A DNA stretch of 64,000 nt, taken from positions 682,001 through 746,000 of the forward strand of contig CAMLQK010000001.1 in the NCBI GenBank assembly GCA_946482285.1, written 5' to 3'. The translations under genes were made by a program, and so were the position numbers. Shown here in pieces: positions 17,097 to 24,630 of this stretch. The notes under the pieces are model-generated. The model searched no databases and was not told the DNA's origin. It worked only from the letters and a program-made list of their open reading frames with translations. Source of the stretch: an uncultured Candidatus Saccharibacteria bacterium (GTDB taxonomy: Bacteria; Patescibacteria; Saccharimonadia; Saccharimonadales; UBA4665). How positions within the stretch are numbered: position 1 is the stretch's first letter; each line of letters starts with the position of its first letter.

Positions 17097-17099
17097 AAT
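17094..17099 (+). promoter_or_regulatory. -10 element of glutaredoxin operon
   Basis: TATAAT 39 nt before the ATG at 17139. The leader carries GAGGGGAAATC as Shine-Dalgarno, so this operon is leadered. Confidence 0.45.
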
Positions 17100-17138
17100 A
17101 TTCGGAGTAAGCCATAATTCTGTGAGGGGAAATCAAAA

Positions 17139-17387
17139 ATGGTCAAAAATATTACTATTTTCACTACTAATACCTGCGCCTACTGCGTAATGGTCAAAAA
17201 ATACCTGCAATCTAAAGGTCTTGGCTTTGATGAAGTTAACCTGGACCAGTCACCTGAGCGCCAGGCTGAGGCGCTGCAGCTTAGTGGTGCGCTCACTGTG
17301 CCCGTAACTGTTATTACAAAAGAAGACGACACACGAGAAGTTGTTGTTGGCTACAATCTGGCAAAATTAGCGCCAGCAGTGGCTTAG
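17139..17387 (+). CDS. Glutaredoxin-like protein
   Basis: 82 residues with the thioredoxin-fold N-terminus and dithiol site TNTCAYCVMV (Cys13, Cys16), the cis-proline region LTVPVTVIT and a C-terminal VVVGYN strand. The CxYC centre is glutaredoxin or NrdH-like. Its placement 8 bases before a thioredoxin reductase gene suggests that TrxB, not glutathione, reduces it, as for NrdH-redoxins. Confidence 0.9.
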   Translation: MVKNITIFTTNTCAYCVMVKKYLQSKGLGFDEVNLDQSPERQAEALQLSGALTVPVTVITKEDDTREVVVGYNLAKLAPAVA

Positions 17388-17395
17388 GGGACTAT

Positions 17396-18355
17396 ATGGC
17401 AGATACTGCAGCTACTGACCACGTATATGATGTTTTGATGATCGGCGCTGGCCCAGCGGCGTTGTCGGCGGCAATCTATACCACACGCGAAGATCTTGAC
17501 ACGCTGCTTATTGAACGTGGTGTCGTGGGCGGGCTGGCTGCCGTGACTGACTGGGTGGATAATTATCCTGGTTTCCCGGAAGGCTTGCAGGGTTTGGACC
17601 TTGCCGAAGGTATGCGTAAGCAAGCTGAACGGTTTGGAGCTGTTATTGATTTGGGCGAAGTAACGGAGATTATTGATGAAGGCGACGTAAAGCGCCTTAA
17701 AACGACCGATGGTGATAAGCTTGCTAGGACGGTGCTGATTGCAACAGGTAGTGACTACAAAAAGATTGGCATTCCAGGCGAGCAGAAATTTTATGCCCGT
17801 GGTGTACATTACTGCGCAACTTGTGACGGTGCTTTTTACCGTGAAAAACGCCTTGTCGTGGTTGGCGGCGGTAACTCTGCGGTACAAGAGGCAATGTTCC
17901 TGACGCGTTTCGCATCACACATCGATTTGCTAGTACGGAGCGACCACTTTAGGGCTTCAGAAGTGTTGCAACATGCCCTCGAAAAGTATAAGGATAAGAT
18001 TACCGTTCACTTTAACACTACAACCGATGAAATAGTGGGAGAAGACAACAAAGTTGTAAAAGTTGTCGGTACCGACAAGACTACTGGTAACAAAGTTGAA
18101 TTTCCTACCGATGGTGTGTTTGTTTTCGTGGGTCTCAAGCCAAATACAGAATTTTTGAAGGGTTCAAAAATTGAACTCGATGATGTTGGCTTTATCAAGT
18201 CAACAGAGCGGCTGGAGACGGCCATTCCTGGCGTGTTTGTCGCTGGTGATGTCCGCAGCAATTCAACAATGCAGATTGCAACAGCTACAGGCGAGGGTGC
18301 GAGCGCCGCATTGTACATTCGGCAATATCTGGAGCGGCTCGAGCACAATTCATAG
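17396..18355 (+). CDS. trxB: Thioredoxin-disulfide reductase
   Basis: 319 residues. FAD-binding GAGPAALSAAIYTTRE near residue 16, redox-active CATC at Cys140/Cys143 followed by DGAFYR, NADPH-binding GGGNSAVQEAMFL and the C-terminal FVAGDVRSNSTMQIATATGEG. It transfers electrons from NADPH to thioredoxin or glutaredoxin partners; the gene directly upstream is an obvious candidate substrate. Confidence 0.95.
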   Translation: MADTAATDHVYDVLMIGAGPAALSAAIYTTREDLDTLLIERGVVGGLAAVTDWVDNYPGFPEGLQGLDLAEGMRKQAERFGAVIDLGEVTEIIDEGDVKRLKTTDGDKLARTVLIATGSDYKKIGIPGEQKFYARGVHYCATCDGAFYREKRLVVVGGGNSAVQEAMFLTRFASHIDLLVRSDHFRASEVLQHALEKYKDKITVHFNTTTDEIVGEDNKVVKVVGTDKTTGNKVEFPTDGVFVFVGLKPNTEFLKGSKIELDDVGFIKSTERLETAIPGVFVAGDVRSNSTMQIATATGEGASAALYIRQYLERLEHNS

Positions 18356-18414
18356 GCTTGCATAGCATTTCATGCGCGATGTTACAATATGAGTAGCTAA
18401 GTATTGGTATCCGC

Positions 18415-18819
18415 ATGAAACACCGTAGGTTAGGCATAGCGATCATTTGCATAGGCTGTATAGCTGCTATATTGATGTTCGCCATGATTTTCTTGCGTAA
18501 TGACGTGGCTGCGCCCTCTGAGGTAAAACAGGCTGACCGTTTCGCCTCAATCCAGCCAATACGGACTAATAAAGTCACTATTCAGGACTACACATTCAGT
18601 CCAACGGTAGTAGCAATTAAAAAGGGTGCGTCCGTTATTTGGACGAACCTGGATGCCACAAGTCACTCGATAAGTGGTACTGGCGCTATGGCAGATATGC
18701 AAAGCACCCCATTGGCTGCAGGTAGTACGTTTAGTTATAGTTTTGATGAACCTGGCGAGTATATTTACCGGTGCCGGGAACATTCAAACATGTTTGGGAA
18801 GATTATTGTTACGGATTAG
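18415..18819 (+). CDS. Membrane-anchored cupredoxin (blue copper protein)
   Basis: 134 residues. An N-terminal helix (about 6-27) anchors a plastocyanin-like domain. The copper ligands are complete: His84 (ATSHSISG), Cys120, His123 and Met126 (YRCREHSNMFG). It should carry single electrons on the outer face of the membrane. No oxidase or copper pathway gene lies next to it; the convergent neighbour is a flavin reductase. It ends 3 bases short of that gene. Confidence 0.9.
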   Translation: MKHRRLGIAIICIGCIAAILMFAMIFLRNDVAAPSEVKQADRFASIQPIRTNKVTIQDYTFSPTVVAIKKGASVIWTNLDATSHSISGTGAMADMQSTPLAAGSTFSYSFDEPGEYIYRCREHSNMFGKIIVTD

Positions 18820-19503
18820 CTATGCGTTAGCACCTAAGAACGGGTCATTAACGATGTTGATGGCCGGGATTCCGGAGTCGAGCAGGCCTTGCCGTAATAT
18901 CTGCACAGCGTGCTCTGGGCCAGCTAGATAAAACAGTGTGTCGGATTCTTGGTCGGCTGTGTTGACGATATCTTGCGCAGTAAGGCGCCCACTCATACCT
19001 GTCCATTCCCGTATCGGTTTACTGAGGATGGGCATAGTGGCAACGGGTAGCGTAAGTATGTCTTCGGACGCTTTGGCAATCTGGAATAACCTGAACGGGC
19101 GGTTGCTTTTGGAGTGGCTGAGATGGCTGGCGATGCTCATAAATGGAGTGATGCCGCTACCGAGGGCGACGCCAACAACTGGTACTGATTCTAATTTGGG
19201 CAATACAAAATCGCCGATGGGTTCGCTGATGTGTATGGTATTGCCAGGCCGTAACTGTAGGAGGGCCTGCTTGAAGCTGCTGGGACACGCTGTTGGAATA
19301 TGCACGGTGAAACCCAGTAAGGGCTCGTGCGGACCAGAGGCAATACTAAATTTGCGGTGTTCTCCACGGTTGTCTGCATTTTGATGCGGCAAATAGGTCT
19401 CTACGTACTCACCGGCAGTAAATAAAAAGCCGGCAGGTTTCGTAAACCAAAAAGTTGTCATGTGCGCTGCGACTGGCTGTTTGCGCAAGAATTCTATACG
19501 CAT
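18820..19503 (-). CDS. Ferredoxin-NADP reductase-like flavoprotein
   Basis: 227 residues from the ATG at 19503, which overlaps the upstream glpQ stop by one base (TGATG). FAD-binding RKFSIASGP (about 50-58), the NAD(P) motif GVALGSGITPFMSIASHL and a C-terminal FYLAGPEHAVQIL fit the FNR superfamily without an iron-sulfur domain. The partner electron acceptor is unknown. Translationally coupled to glpQ. Confidence 0.88.
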   Translation of the reverse strand: MRIEFLRKQPVAAHMTTFWFTKPAGFLFTAGEYVETYLPHQNADNRGEHRKFSIASGPHEPLLGFTVHIPTACPSSFKQALLQLRPGNTIHISEPIGDFVLPKLESVPVVGVALGSGITPFMSIASHLSHSKSNRPFRLFQIAKASEDILTLPVATMPILSKPIREWTGMSGRLTAQDIVNTADQESDTLFYLAGPEHAVQILRQGLLDSGIPAINIVNDPFLGANA

Positions 19504-20174
19504 CACTTTTTACGGTAGAGTTGGGGATCGTCGGTTATTACCCCGTGCAGCCCTAGCTTAGCCAGGCGTATGGCTTTTTTGGGGTTATTCAGCGTATATG
19601 TGTAGACTTCGTAATCCTTGCGGCGCAAATTGGCTAGGATGGTGAACCACAAGAAGTAGTGATGGAGGCTAATCTTTTTGGCATCGACTTGGCGTGCGCG
19701 GTAGAGGGCGTAGGCACCTGAAAACCGTTCGATAACAACGGCTTGAATTTCGGGCAATGCTTCATGTAGTTCGCGCAAAGTGCGCTGACTGAACGACCCC
19801 AGCATAAAATCAGATGACTCCCAGCCGTCTGCCAAGAATTTTTCGATAATGGCCACGATTGGTGCTGTCGGCTCGCCTCGCTTGACCTCAATCATGAGGG
19901 GCACCGCGCGATTTACAGTACGGATAACTTCGGCCAACGTGGTTATGTCGGGCTTATAGGTGCGAAGCTCTTCTAGAGTATTGGCTTTGGTGGCGAAAGT
20001 TTGACCATCCTTGGTGCGGATAATCGGATTATGGTTTAAAATAACGTGTCCGTCCTTTGTGACACGCACGTCAATTTCAATCTCATCTACCGAGAGTTCA
20101 AGAGCTTTTTGAATAGCAGCTAATGTGTTTTCTGGGGCAATATGCCGCACGCCCCGGTGGCCAACAATTTTCAT
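19503..20174 (-). CDS. Glycerophosphodiester phosphodiesterase
   Basis: 223 residues from the ATG at 20174; the longer frame up to 20270 would cross the promoter region. The GDPD hallmark HRGVRHIAPENTLAAIQKAL with two catalytic His/Arg positions is followed by DEIEIDVRVTKDGHVILNHNP and MIEVKRGEP. There is no signal peptide. It likely releases glycerol-3-phosphate from lipid head groups. Ends in an overlap with the flavin reductase. Confidence 0.92.
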   Translation of the reverse strand: MKIVGHRGVRHIAPENTLAAIQKALELSVDEIEIDVRVTKDGHVILNHNPIIRTKDGQTFATKANTLEELRTYKPDITTLAEVIRTVNRAVPLMIEVKRGEPTAPIVAIIEKFLADGWESSDFMLGSFSQRTLRELHEALPEIQAVVIERFSGAYALYRARQVDAKKISLHHYFLWFTILANLRRKDYEVYTYTLNNPKKAIRLAKLGLHGVITDDPQLYRKK

Positions 20175-20197
20175 ACGTAGTCTTTTTAACTGATAAT

Positions 20198-20207
20198 AGT
20201 GTACAAT
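20198..20207. promoter_or_regulatory. Overlapping divergent -10 elements, glpQ/ppa
   Basis: AGTGTACAAT reads TACAAT on the plus strand (20202-20207) and TACACT on the minus strand (20203-20198). Leaders would be about 38 nt (ppa) and about 17 nt (glpQ). Confidence 0.45.
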
Positions 20208-20218
20208 AGCCTGAGTAA

Positions 20219-20232
20219 TACAGCTAGCTGTA
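20219..20232. promoter_or_regulatory. 14-base palindrome in ppa leader
   Basis: TACAGCTAGCTGTA is a perfect palindrome just after the predicted ppa transcription start. It could be an operator or a short RNA hairpin ahead of the Shine-Dalgarno. Confidence 0.35.
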
Positions 20233-20252
20233 AAGAGGTAAGGAGTACTATA

Positions 20253-20783
20253 ATGGCTGACTTTAACCAAGTGTTAACCCCCGGTGATTACCAGAACGGC
20301 ACCGTCAATATTGTTATCGAAATTCCCCAAGGTTCAATTCTGAAGATTGAATGGGACCGCGGACGTGCAGCGTTTATGCTGGACCGTGTAGAGCCAGGTA
20401 TTTTTGCTAAGCCAGTCAACTATGGCTTTATCCCACAGACGCTCGACGAAGACGGCGACGAGTTGGATGTCCTGCTCGTGTGTGACGAACCAGTTCCGAC
20501 AGGTGTTTGGATGGAAGCAAAAATCATCGGTATTCTAAACTTTGAAGACGATGGTGAAATGGACCACAAGGTCGTGGTTGTACCTGCGGATGACCGCCAC
20601 ACCGGCAACCGTATTAACAACCTGGATGATTTGGGCGAACGCTGGAAGCAACAAATTGAGCATCACTTTAGCCACTATAAAGACCTCAAGAAACCGGGTA
20701 CCACTATTGTCCAGGGATGGGGTGACATAGAGGACGCTAAAAAGATGATTACTGAATCTATTGAACGCTGGAACAATAAATAG
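20253..20783 (+). CDS. ppa: Inorganic pyrophosphatase
   Basis: 176 residues from the ATG at 20253, with AAGGAG 7 bases upstream; an in-frame ATG at 20199 precedes the promoter. Family I soluble pyrophosphatase: IVIEIPQGSILKIEWD, NYGFIPQTLDEDGDELDVLL with the catalytic aspartates, and DHKVVVVPADDRH. It removes pyrophosphate from biosynthetic reactions. Confidence 0.95.
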   Translation: MADFNQVLTPGDYQNGTVNIVIEIPQGSILKIEWDRGRAAFMLDRVEPGIFAKPVNYGFIPQTLDEDGDELDVLLVCDEPVPTGVWMEAKIIGILNFEDDGEMDHKVVVVPADDRHTGNRINNLDDLGERWKQQIEHHFSHYKDLKKPGTTIVQGWGDIEDAKKMITESIERWNNK

Positions 20784-20805
20784 GCGTACGTAATAATATA
20801 AAAAC

Positions 20806-20836
20806 TAAAAATGCCCGGTATATCCGGGCATTTTTA
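20806..20836. terminator. Bidirectional terminator
   Basis: TAAAAATGCCCGG and CCGGGCATTTTTA form a 13-bp stem with a 5-nt loop; A and T runs on both sides let it end ppa and the convergent GC-rich orphan. Confidence 0.88.
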
Positions 20837-20874
20837 GACTAATGCTTTGGTGTGTCTTGGGTGGAAAGCAGAAA

Positions 20875-20921
20875 AAGATAGCTTCCCACCCAGGGAACGG
20901 CAGCCATTATGTGGCTATCTT
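20875..20921 (-). terminator. Compound hairpin behind orphan gene 2
   Basis: AAGATAGC (20875-20882) and GCTATCTT (20914-20921) form an outer 8-bp stem that encloses TTCCC/GGGAA (20883-20887 with 20893-20897). On the minus strand the inner hairpin abuts the 3' arm. A competing hairpin pairs 20856-20869 with 20881-20894 (13 of 14 positions). No strong U tract. Confidence 0.45.
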
Positions 20922-20927
20922 CGAGAG

Positions 20928-21398
20928 TCAGTCCAGCATCATGCCGCCCAGCGACAGCCAGTCCAGCGTGGGTTGATCTTCTGTGAGCTCGACGACTGCC
21001 AGCTTGCCGTTATGAACGATGCAGCCGTCCTGCTCTGCGTAGAAGACTTTGCTGAAGACGCCGACAGTGCTGGTGGCTGCGGCTTGCTCCCAGAACTCCG
21101 GGGCAAGGTCACGCAGGAACGGTGAATGCAGCTGGATGCAGGCGTCGATGACTGCGTTGTCGGCCAGTTGTCGACAGACCAGGCCCAGATTGCAGGTTAC
21201 TGCCATGGCAGTGTCTACGGCGGTTGTTGCGAGCTTCGCGTGGAAGAACGGCGTCAGGCCGAAGTACTTCCTCAGGCGTCGGGGGATGCGGCCGTTACGA
21301 CGGTCATTGCGGATTGCTCGTTGGACGTCACGCTCGCTGAAGTCCAGCCATGAGTCCTGAAGGATGACTCGCTTATAGGGCTTTGACGGTCCGAACAT
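20928..21398 (-). CDS. Orphan GC-rich basic protein, 156 aa
   Basis: No family recognised. The N-terminal third is very basic (RAIRNDRRNGRIPRRLRKYF), the rest is mixed with an acidic C-terminus (VVELTEDQPTLDWLSLGG). No membrane helix. Codon use is GC3-rich, unlike gap or ppa on either side. CAGGAG lies 5 bases before the ATG, and a CGAGG/CCTCG hairpin lies in the leader. Its style matches the genes at 3402 and 51025. Confidence 0.75.
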   Translation of the reverse strand: MFGPSKPYKRVILQDSWLDFSERDVQRAIRNDRRNGRIPRRLRKYFGLTPFFHAKLATTAVDTAMAVTCNLGLVCRQLADNAVIDACIQLHSPFLRDLAPEFWEQAAATSTVGVFSKVFYAEQDGCIVHNGKLAVVELTEDQPTLDWLSLGGMMLD

Positions 21399-21432
21399 GG
21401 TGCTCCTGTTCTCGAGGTTGTTCCTCGCGGCT

Positions 21433-21460
21433 ATTATTACATTATATTTTTAAATGTCAA
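21433..21460 (-). promoter_or_regulatory. Promoter for orphan gene 2
   Basis: On the minus strand a perfect TTGACA (21460-21455) is followed by an AT-rich spacer and TGTAATAAT (-10 near 21438-21433, spacer 16). Confidence 0.6.
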
Positions 21461-21493
21461 AGCACTTGTGCTAGCTATAGGACAAGTTTTTGC

Positions 21494-21522
21494 TTGCGCA
21501 GTAGCCCACCTGTCAATACAAT
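21494..21522 (+). promoter_or_regulatory. Promoter of gap
   Basis: TTGCGC (21494-21499), 17-base spacer, TACAAT (21517-21522), then a 35-nt leader with AAGGGG before the ATG. Confidence 0.55.
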
Positions 21523-21563
21523 AGAACCATAAGCTTTTTTCTAAATGGTAGGTAAGGGGAAAC

Positions 21564-22595
21564 ATGAAGACAAGAATTGCAATTAATGGCTTCGGACGAA
21601 TAGGCCGCAATGCTTTTAAGATTGCGTTTGACCGCAATGACGTAGAAATTGCAGCGATTAATGATTTGACGGATACCCGAACACTAGCACACTTGCTGAA
21701 GCACGACAGTAATTACGGTGCCTATACGCATGATGTTAGCTATGACGAGCAGAATATAATCGTGAATGGCCAAAAAATTAAAGTGCTTGCAGAGCGTGAG
21801 CCTGGTGCGTTGCCATGGAAGGATTTAAATATTGACGTGGTTATCGAATCGACTGGCTTCTTTGTTGATCCGGCTAAGGCCCGTGCACATATTGATGCTG
21901 GCGCTAAGAAGGTAGTTATTAGCGCGCCTGCTAAGGGCGAGGGCGCTACAACAGTGGTACTTGGCGTTAATGAAGATAAGCTAGAAGACTCAAGCGACGT
22001 AATAAGTAATGCGTCGTGTACGACTAACTGTATTACACCCGTAGCAGCTGTTATAGAAAGCAATTTTGGTATCGAAAAGGCTATGATGACGACAGTCCAC
22101 AGCTACACGGCAAGCCAAAAATTACAGGATGCACCTGCCAAGGATTTGCGCGAAGCCCGTAATGCCGCAGAAAATATCGTACCAACAACAACTGGCGCTT
22201 CGATTGCGGCAGCTAAGGCGCTGCCAGCATTAGCGGGAATTTTTGGCGGTTTAAGCGTACGCGTTCCGACCCCGGTCGTTTCGTTGAGCGATTTTGTTAT
22301 TATTACCAAGCGTAACGTCACGGTTGAAGAGGTTAACGAAGCATTCCGCAAAGCTGCTGCAGAACCATATTACCAGGGCATCCTTGAAGTAACCGATGAA
22401 GAGCTGGTCAGCAGCGACTTCATTGGCAATAGCCACTCCTGCATTATCGACAGTAAGCTAACGGCTGTTGTAAGTGGTAACATGCTAAAGGTGGTTGCCT
22501 GGTATGACAACGAGTGGGGCTATAGCAACCGATTGGTTGAGGTTGTCGCGGATACAGGCCGCATTTTACACAAAAACGATAACCAAGCTGCCTAG
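21564..22595 (+). CDS. gap: Glyceraldehyde-3-phosphate dehydrogenase, type I
   Basis: 343 residues. NAD-binding INGFGRIGRNAFK at the N-terminus, catalytic SNASCTTNCITP (Cys near residue 152) and the C-terminal WYDNEWGYSNRLV. It catalyses the phosphorylating oxidation step of lower glycolysis. It has a proper leader with AAGGGG five bases before the ATG and heads a run of sugar-phosphate genes; rpiB starts 1 base after its stop. Confidence 0.96.
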   Translation: MKTRIAINGFGRIGRNAFKIAFDRNDVEIAAINDLTDTRTLAHLLKHDSNYGAYTHDVSYDEQNIIVNGQKIKVLAEREPGALPWKDLNIDVVIESTGFFVDPAKARAHIDAGAKKVVISAPAKGEGATTVVLGVNEDKLEDSSDVISNASCTTNCITPVAAVIESNFGIEKAMMTTVHSYTASQKLQDAPAKDLREARNAAENIVPTTTGASIAAAKALPALAGIFGGLSVRVPTPVVSLSDFVIITKRNVTVEEVNEAFRKAAAEPYYQGILEVTDEELVSSDFIGNSHSCIIDSKLTAVVSGNMLKVVAWYDNEWGYSNRLVEVVADTGRILHKNDNQAA

Positions 22596-22596
22596 T

Positions 22597-23043
22597 ATGA
22601 CGATCTATATTGGAGCCGACCATAATGGTTACGATATGAAAGCGGCGCTTACTGCCGTTTTACGGCAGGCGGGGCATATAGTGCACGACGAGGGCGACGT
22701 AGAGCATGATCCTGACGATGATTTTCCGCAGTTCGCTAGCAAAGTTGTGCAAGCAATGAAAGCTGATGGTGGCAATGACGTCCGGGGGATTCTCATCTGT
22801 GGCAGCGGCCAGGGTATGTGTATGGCGGCTAATCGGTACCGTGGTATCCGGGCGAGCCTTGTTTGGAATGCACACGAAGCACACGCGGCGAGAAACGACG
22901 ACGACAGCAATGTGCTCTGCTTGCCCGCACGCTCAATTACAGACGCAGAGGCGGCTGCTATTGCTGAGACATGGCTTAAGACGGCATTTGCTGCAGCGCC
23001 CCGTTTTAAACGGCGCATTGCGGAGCTTGACCAGCTGCCATAA
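22597..23043 (+). CDS. rpiB: Ribose-5-phosphate isomerase B (RpiB/LacAB family)
   Basis: 148 residues from the ATG at 22597, one base after the gap stop. IYIGADHNGYDMK, ILICGSGQGMCMAANRYRGIRAS and NDDDSNVLCLPAR match RpiB, including the active-site Cys in CGSGQG. It interconverts ribose-5-P and ribulose-5-P and is coupled to gap translation. Confidence 0.93.
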   Translation: MTIYIGADHNGYDMKAALTAVLRQAGHIVHDEGDVEHDPDDDFPQFASKVVQAMKADGGNDVRGILICGSGQGMCMAANRYRGIRASLVWNAHEAHAARNDDDSNVLCLPARSITDAEAAAIAETWLKTAFAAAPRFKRRIAELDQLP

Positions 23044-23083
23044 AAACTACACAAAGCAATTGCCATAGAATAACCTTTAGCGA

Positions 23084-23089
23084 TATGCT
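23084..23089 (+). promoter_or_regulatory. -10 element, leaderless start
   Basis: TATGCT ends 6 nt before the ATG at 23096. Confidence 0.45.
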
Positions 23090-23095
23090 ATATGC

Positions 23096-23740
23096 ATGAA
23101 GCCAAGTATTTGCCCGGCCATATTAGCAACAACGCCGGAAGACTTTCAGCAACAAATAGAGCGGGTTACGCATGAGGCAGCACGGCTCCATATAGACCTG
23201 ACCGATAATGACTTTGCCAAGACGCAAACGATAGGTATAGACGAAGTGTGGTGGCCGGGCGGCATGCAGGCGGACTTGCATGTTATGTACCGGCGCCCTT
23301 TTGAGCACGCGGCTTTGCTGCTAGATTTGCGTCCGCAGCTTATTATCATCCATGCAGAGGCAGAGGGGGATTTTATTGCCTTTGCCCGCCAAGCCCACGC
23401 AAAGGGCATAGAAGTGGGTGTAGCGCTGCAGCCAGAAACTGACCCAACGGTCTTGCGCCCCGCGATTGGCCACGTTGATCACGTTCTGATCTTCTCGGGC
23501 CACTTGGGGCATTTTGGGGGTGAGGCCGACTTGAGCTTACTCCGCAAGGTAAAAATACTTATGGATATGAAGTCATCGTTGGAAATTGGGTGGGACGGTG
23601 GTATAAACGCCTCCAATGCCTACGACCTTGTTAAAGGGGGTATACAGGTTCTTAACAGCGGTGGTTTTATACAAAAAGCGGCTAATCCGCACGATGCCTT
23701 TTATGCGCTTGCTAGTGCCGCAGCCCGTGCGGCCGAGTAG
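23096..23740 (+). CDS. rpe: Ribulose-phosphate 3-epimerase-like protein
   Basis: 214 residues of a TIM-barrel epimerase. The metal and acid/base positions are kept: LHIDLTDNDF (His and Asp of the HxD motif), ADLHVMYRRP (the DxHLM His) and EIGWDGGINASNA (the late Asp). The usual PGFGGQ loop after strand 6 is replaced by SGHLGHFGG, so the phosphate or metal-side loop is diverged. Context with rpiB and transketolase supports the epimerase assignment. Confidence 0.85.
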   Translation: MKPSICPAILATTPEDFQQQIERVTHEAARLHIDLTDNDFAKTQTIGIDEVWWPGGMQADLHVMYRRPFEHAALLLDLRPQLIIIHAEAEGDFIAFARQAHAKGIEVGVALQPETDPTVLRPAIGHVDHVLIFSGHLGHFGGEADLSLLRKVKILMDMKSSLEIGWDGGINASNAYDLVKGGIQVLNSGGFIQKAANPHDAFYALASAAARAAE

Positions 23741-23759
23741 ACATCTGGAGCAACGCTGC

Positions 23760-23765
23760 TATAAT
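23760..23765 (+). promoter_or_regulatory. Extended -10, leaderless start
   Basis: TGCTATAAT (extended -10) ends 10 nt before the ATG at 23776. Confidence 0.55.
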
Positions 23766-23775
23766 CGTAAGCGTA

Positions 23776-24630
23776 ATGCAAACACACTCACTTGAAAAAC
23801 TGGAATTGATAGCCAATGATATCCGTCAGGACATTATTAAGATGCTGGAGCATGCTGGCAGTGGCCACTCGGCAGGCTCTTTGGGGCAGACAGAGATTTT
23901 TACTGCCCTGTACTTCGAGATTCTAAGACATGATCCTAAAAAGCCGAATTGGCCGGAGCGTGACATCCTCATTCAGAGCAATGGTCACACAGTGCCTGTG
24001 CGGTATGCTACTATGGCACACGCTGGTTACTTTGACCGCAAAGAGTTGATGACGTTGCGGAAGCTGGGGTCCCGTCTGCAGGGGCACCCGGAGCGGCTTA
24101 AATTGCCTGCGCTTGAAACTACTAGCGGCCCGTTGGGCTGTGGTCTGAGCCAAGCGGCTGGCATAGCACTTGCCATGCGCATGAACGGTGAAAAACACCG
24201 CCGCGTGTATGTCACACTTGGTGACGGTGAGCTGAATGAGGGCAACATATGGGAAGCTGCGATGCTTGTGGGCAAAGAGAAGCTAAACAACCTCGTAGCT
24301 ATTATTGACCGCAATAATATTCAAATTGACGGGCCGACTGAAGTTGTAATGCCTCTGGAGGATCTCCGGGCTAAATGGGAAGCCTTCGGATGGCATGTTT
24401 TGGAGATAGATGGTAATGATGTCGAGGCAGTGATCGACGCATGCAACATGGCTAAGGCTATTGTGGAAAAACCAGTTATTATTCTGGCGCACACCATTCC
24501 GGGCAAGGGCGTTGATTTTATGGAGTACGATTTCCACTGGCACGGTGCACCACCAAATGCCGAGCAGGCAAAAATTGCCCTTAAGGAACTCCGAACGTTA
24601 CGTGGAAAAATAAAGAGCGAGGCCGAATAA
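23776..24630 (+). CDS. Transketolase, N-terminal (ThDP-binding) subunit
   Basis: 284 residues corresponding to the first half of transketolase: GSGHSAGSLGQTEIFTALYF at the N-terminus and the ThDP motif GDGELNEGNIWEAAM through IDRNNIQIDG. The split form needs the next gene for activity. The last base overlaps the ATG of the C-terminal subunit (TAATG), so the two are translationally coupled in equal amounts. Confidence 0.94.
   Translation: MQTHSLEKLELIANDIRQDIIKMLEHAGSGHSAGSLGQTEIFTALYFEILRHDPKKPNWPERDILIQSNGHTVPVRYATMAHAGYFDRKELMTLRKLGSRLQGHPERLKLPALETTSGPLGCGLSQAAGIALAMRMNGEKHRRVYVTLGDGELNEGNIWEAAMLVGKEKLNNLVAIIDRNNIQIDGPTEVVMPLEDLRAKWEAFGWHVLEIDGNDVEAVIDACNMAKAIVEKPVIILAHTIPGKGVDFMEYDFHWHGAPPNAEQAKIALKELRTLRGKIKSEAE

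Noticed and set aside
23096..23740. The rpe-like gene as a pseudo-enzyme
   Set aside because: The His/Asp metal and acid/base positions (HxD, DxH, late Asp) are retained despite the altered loop, so activity remains likely.
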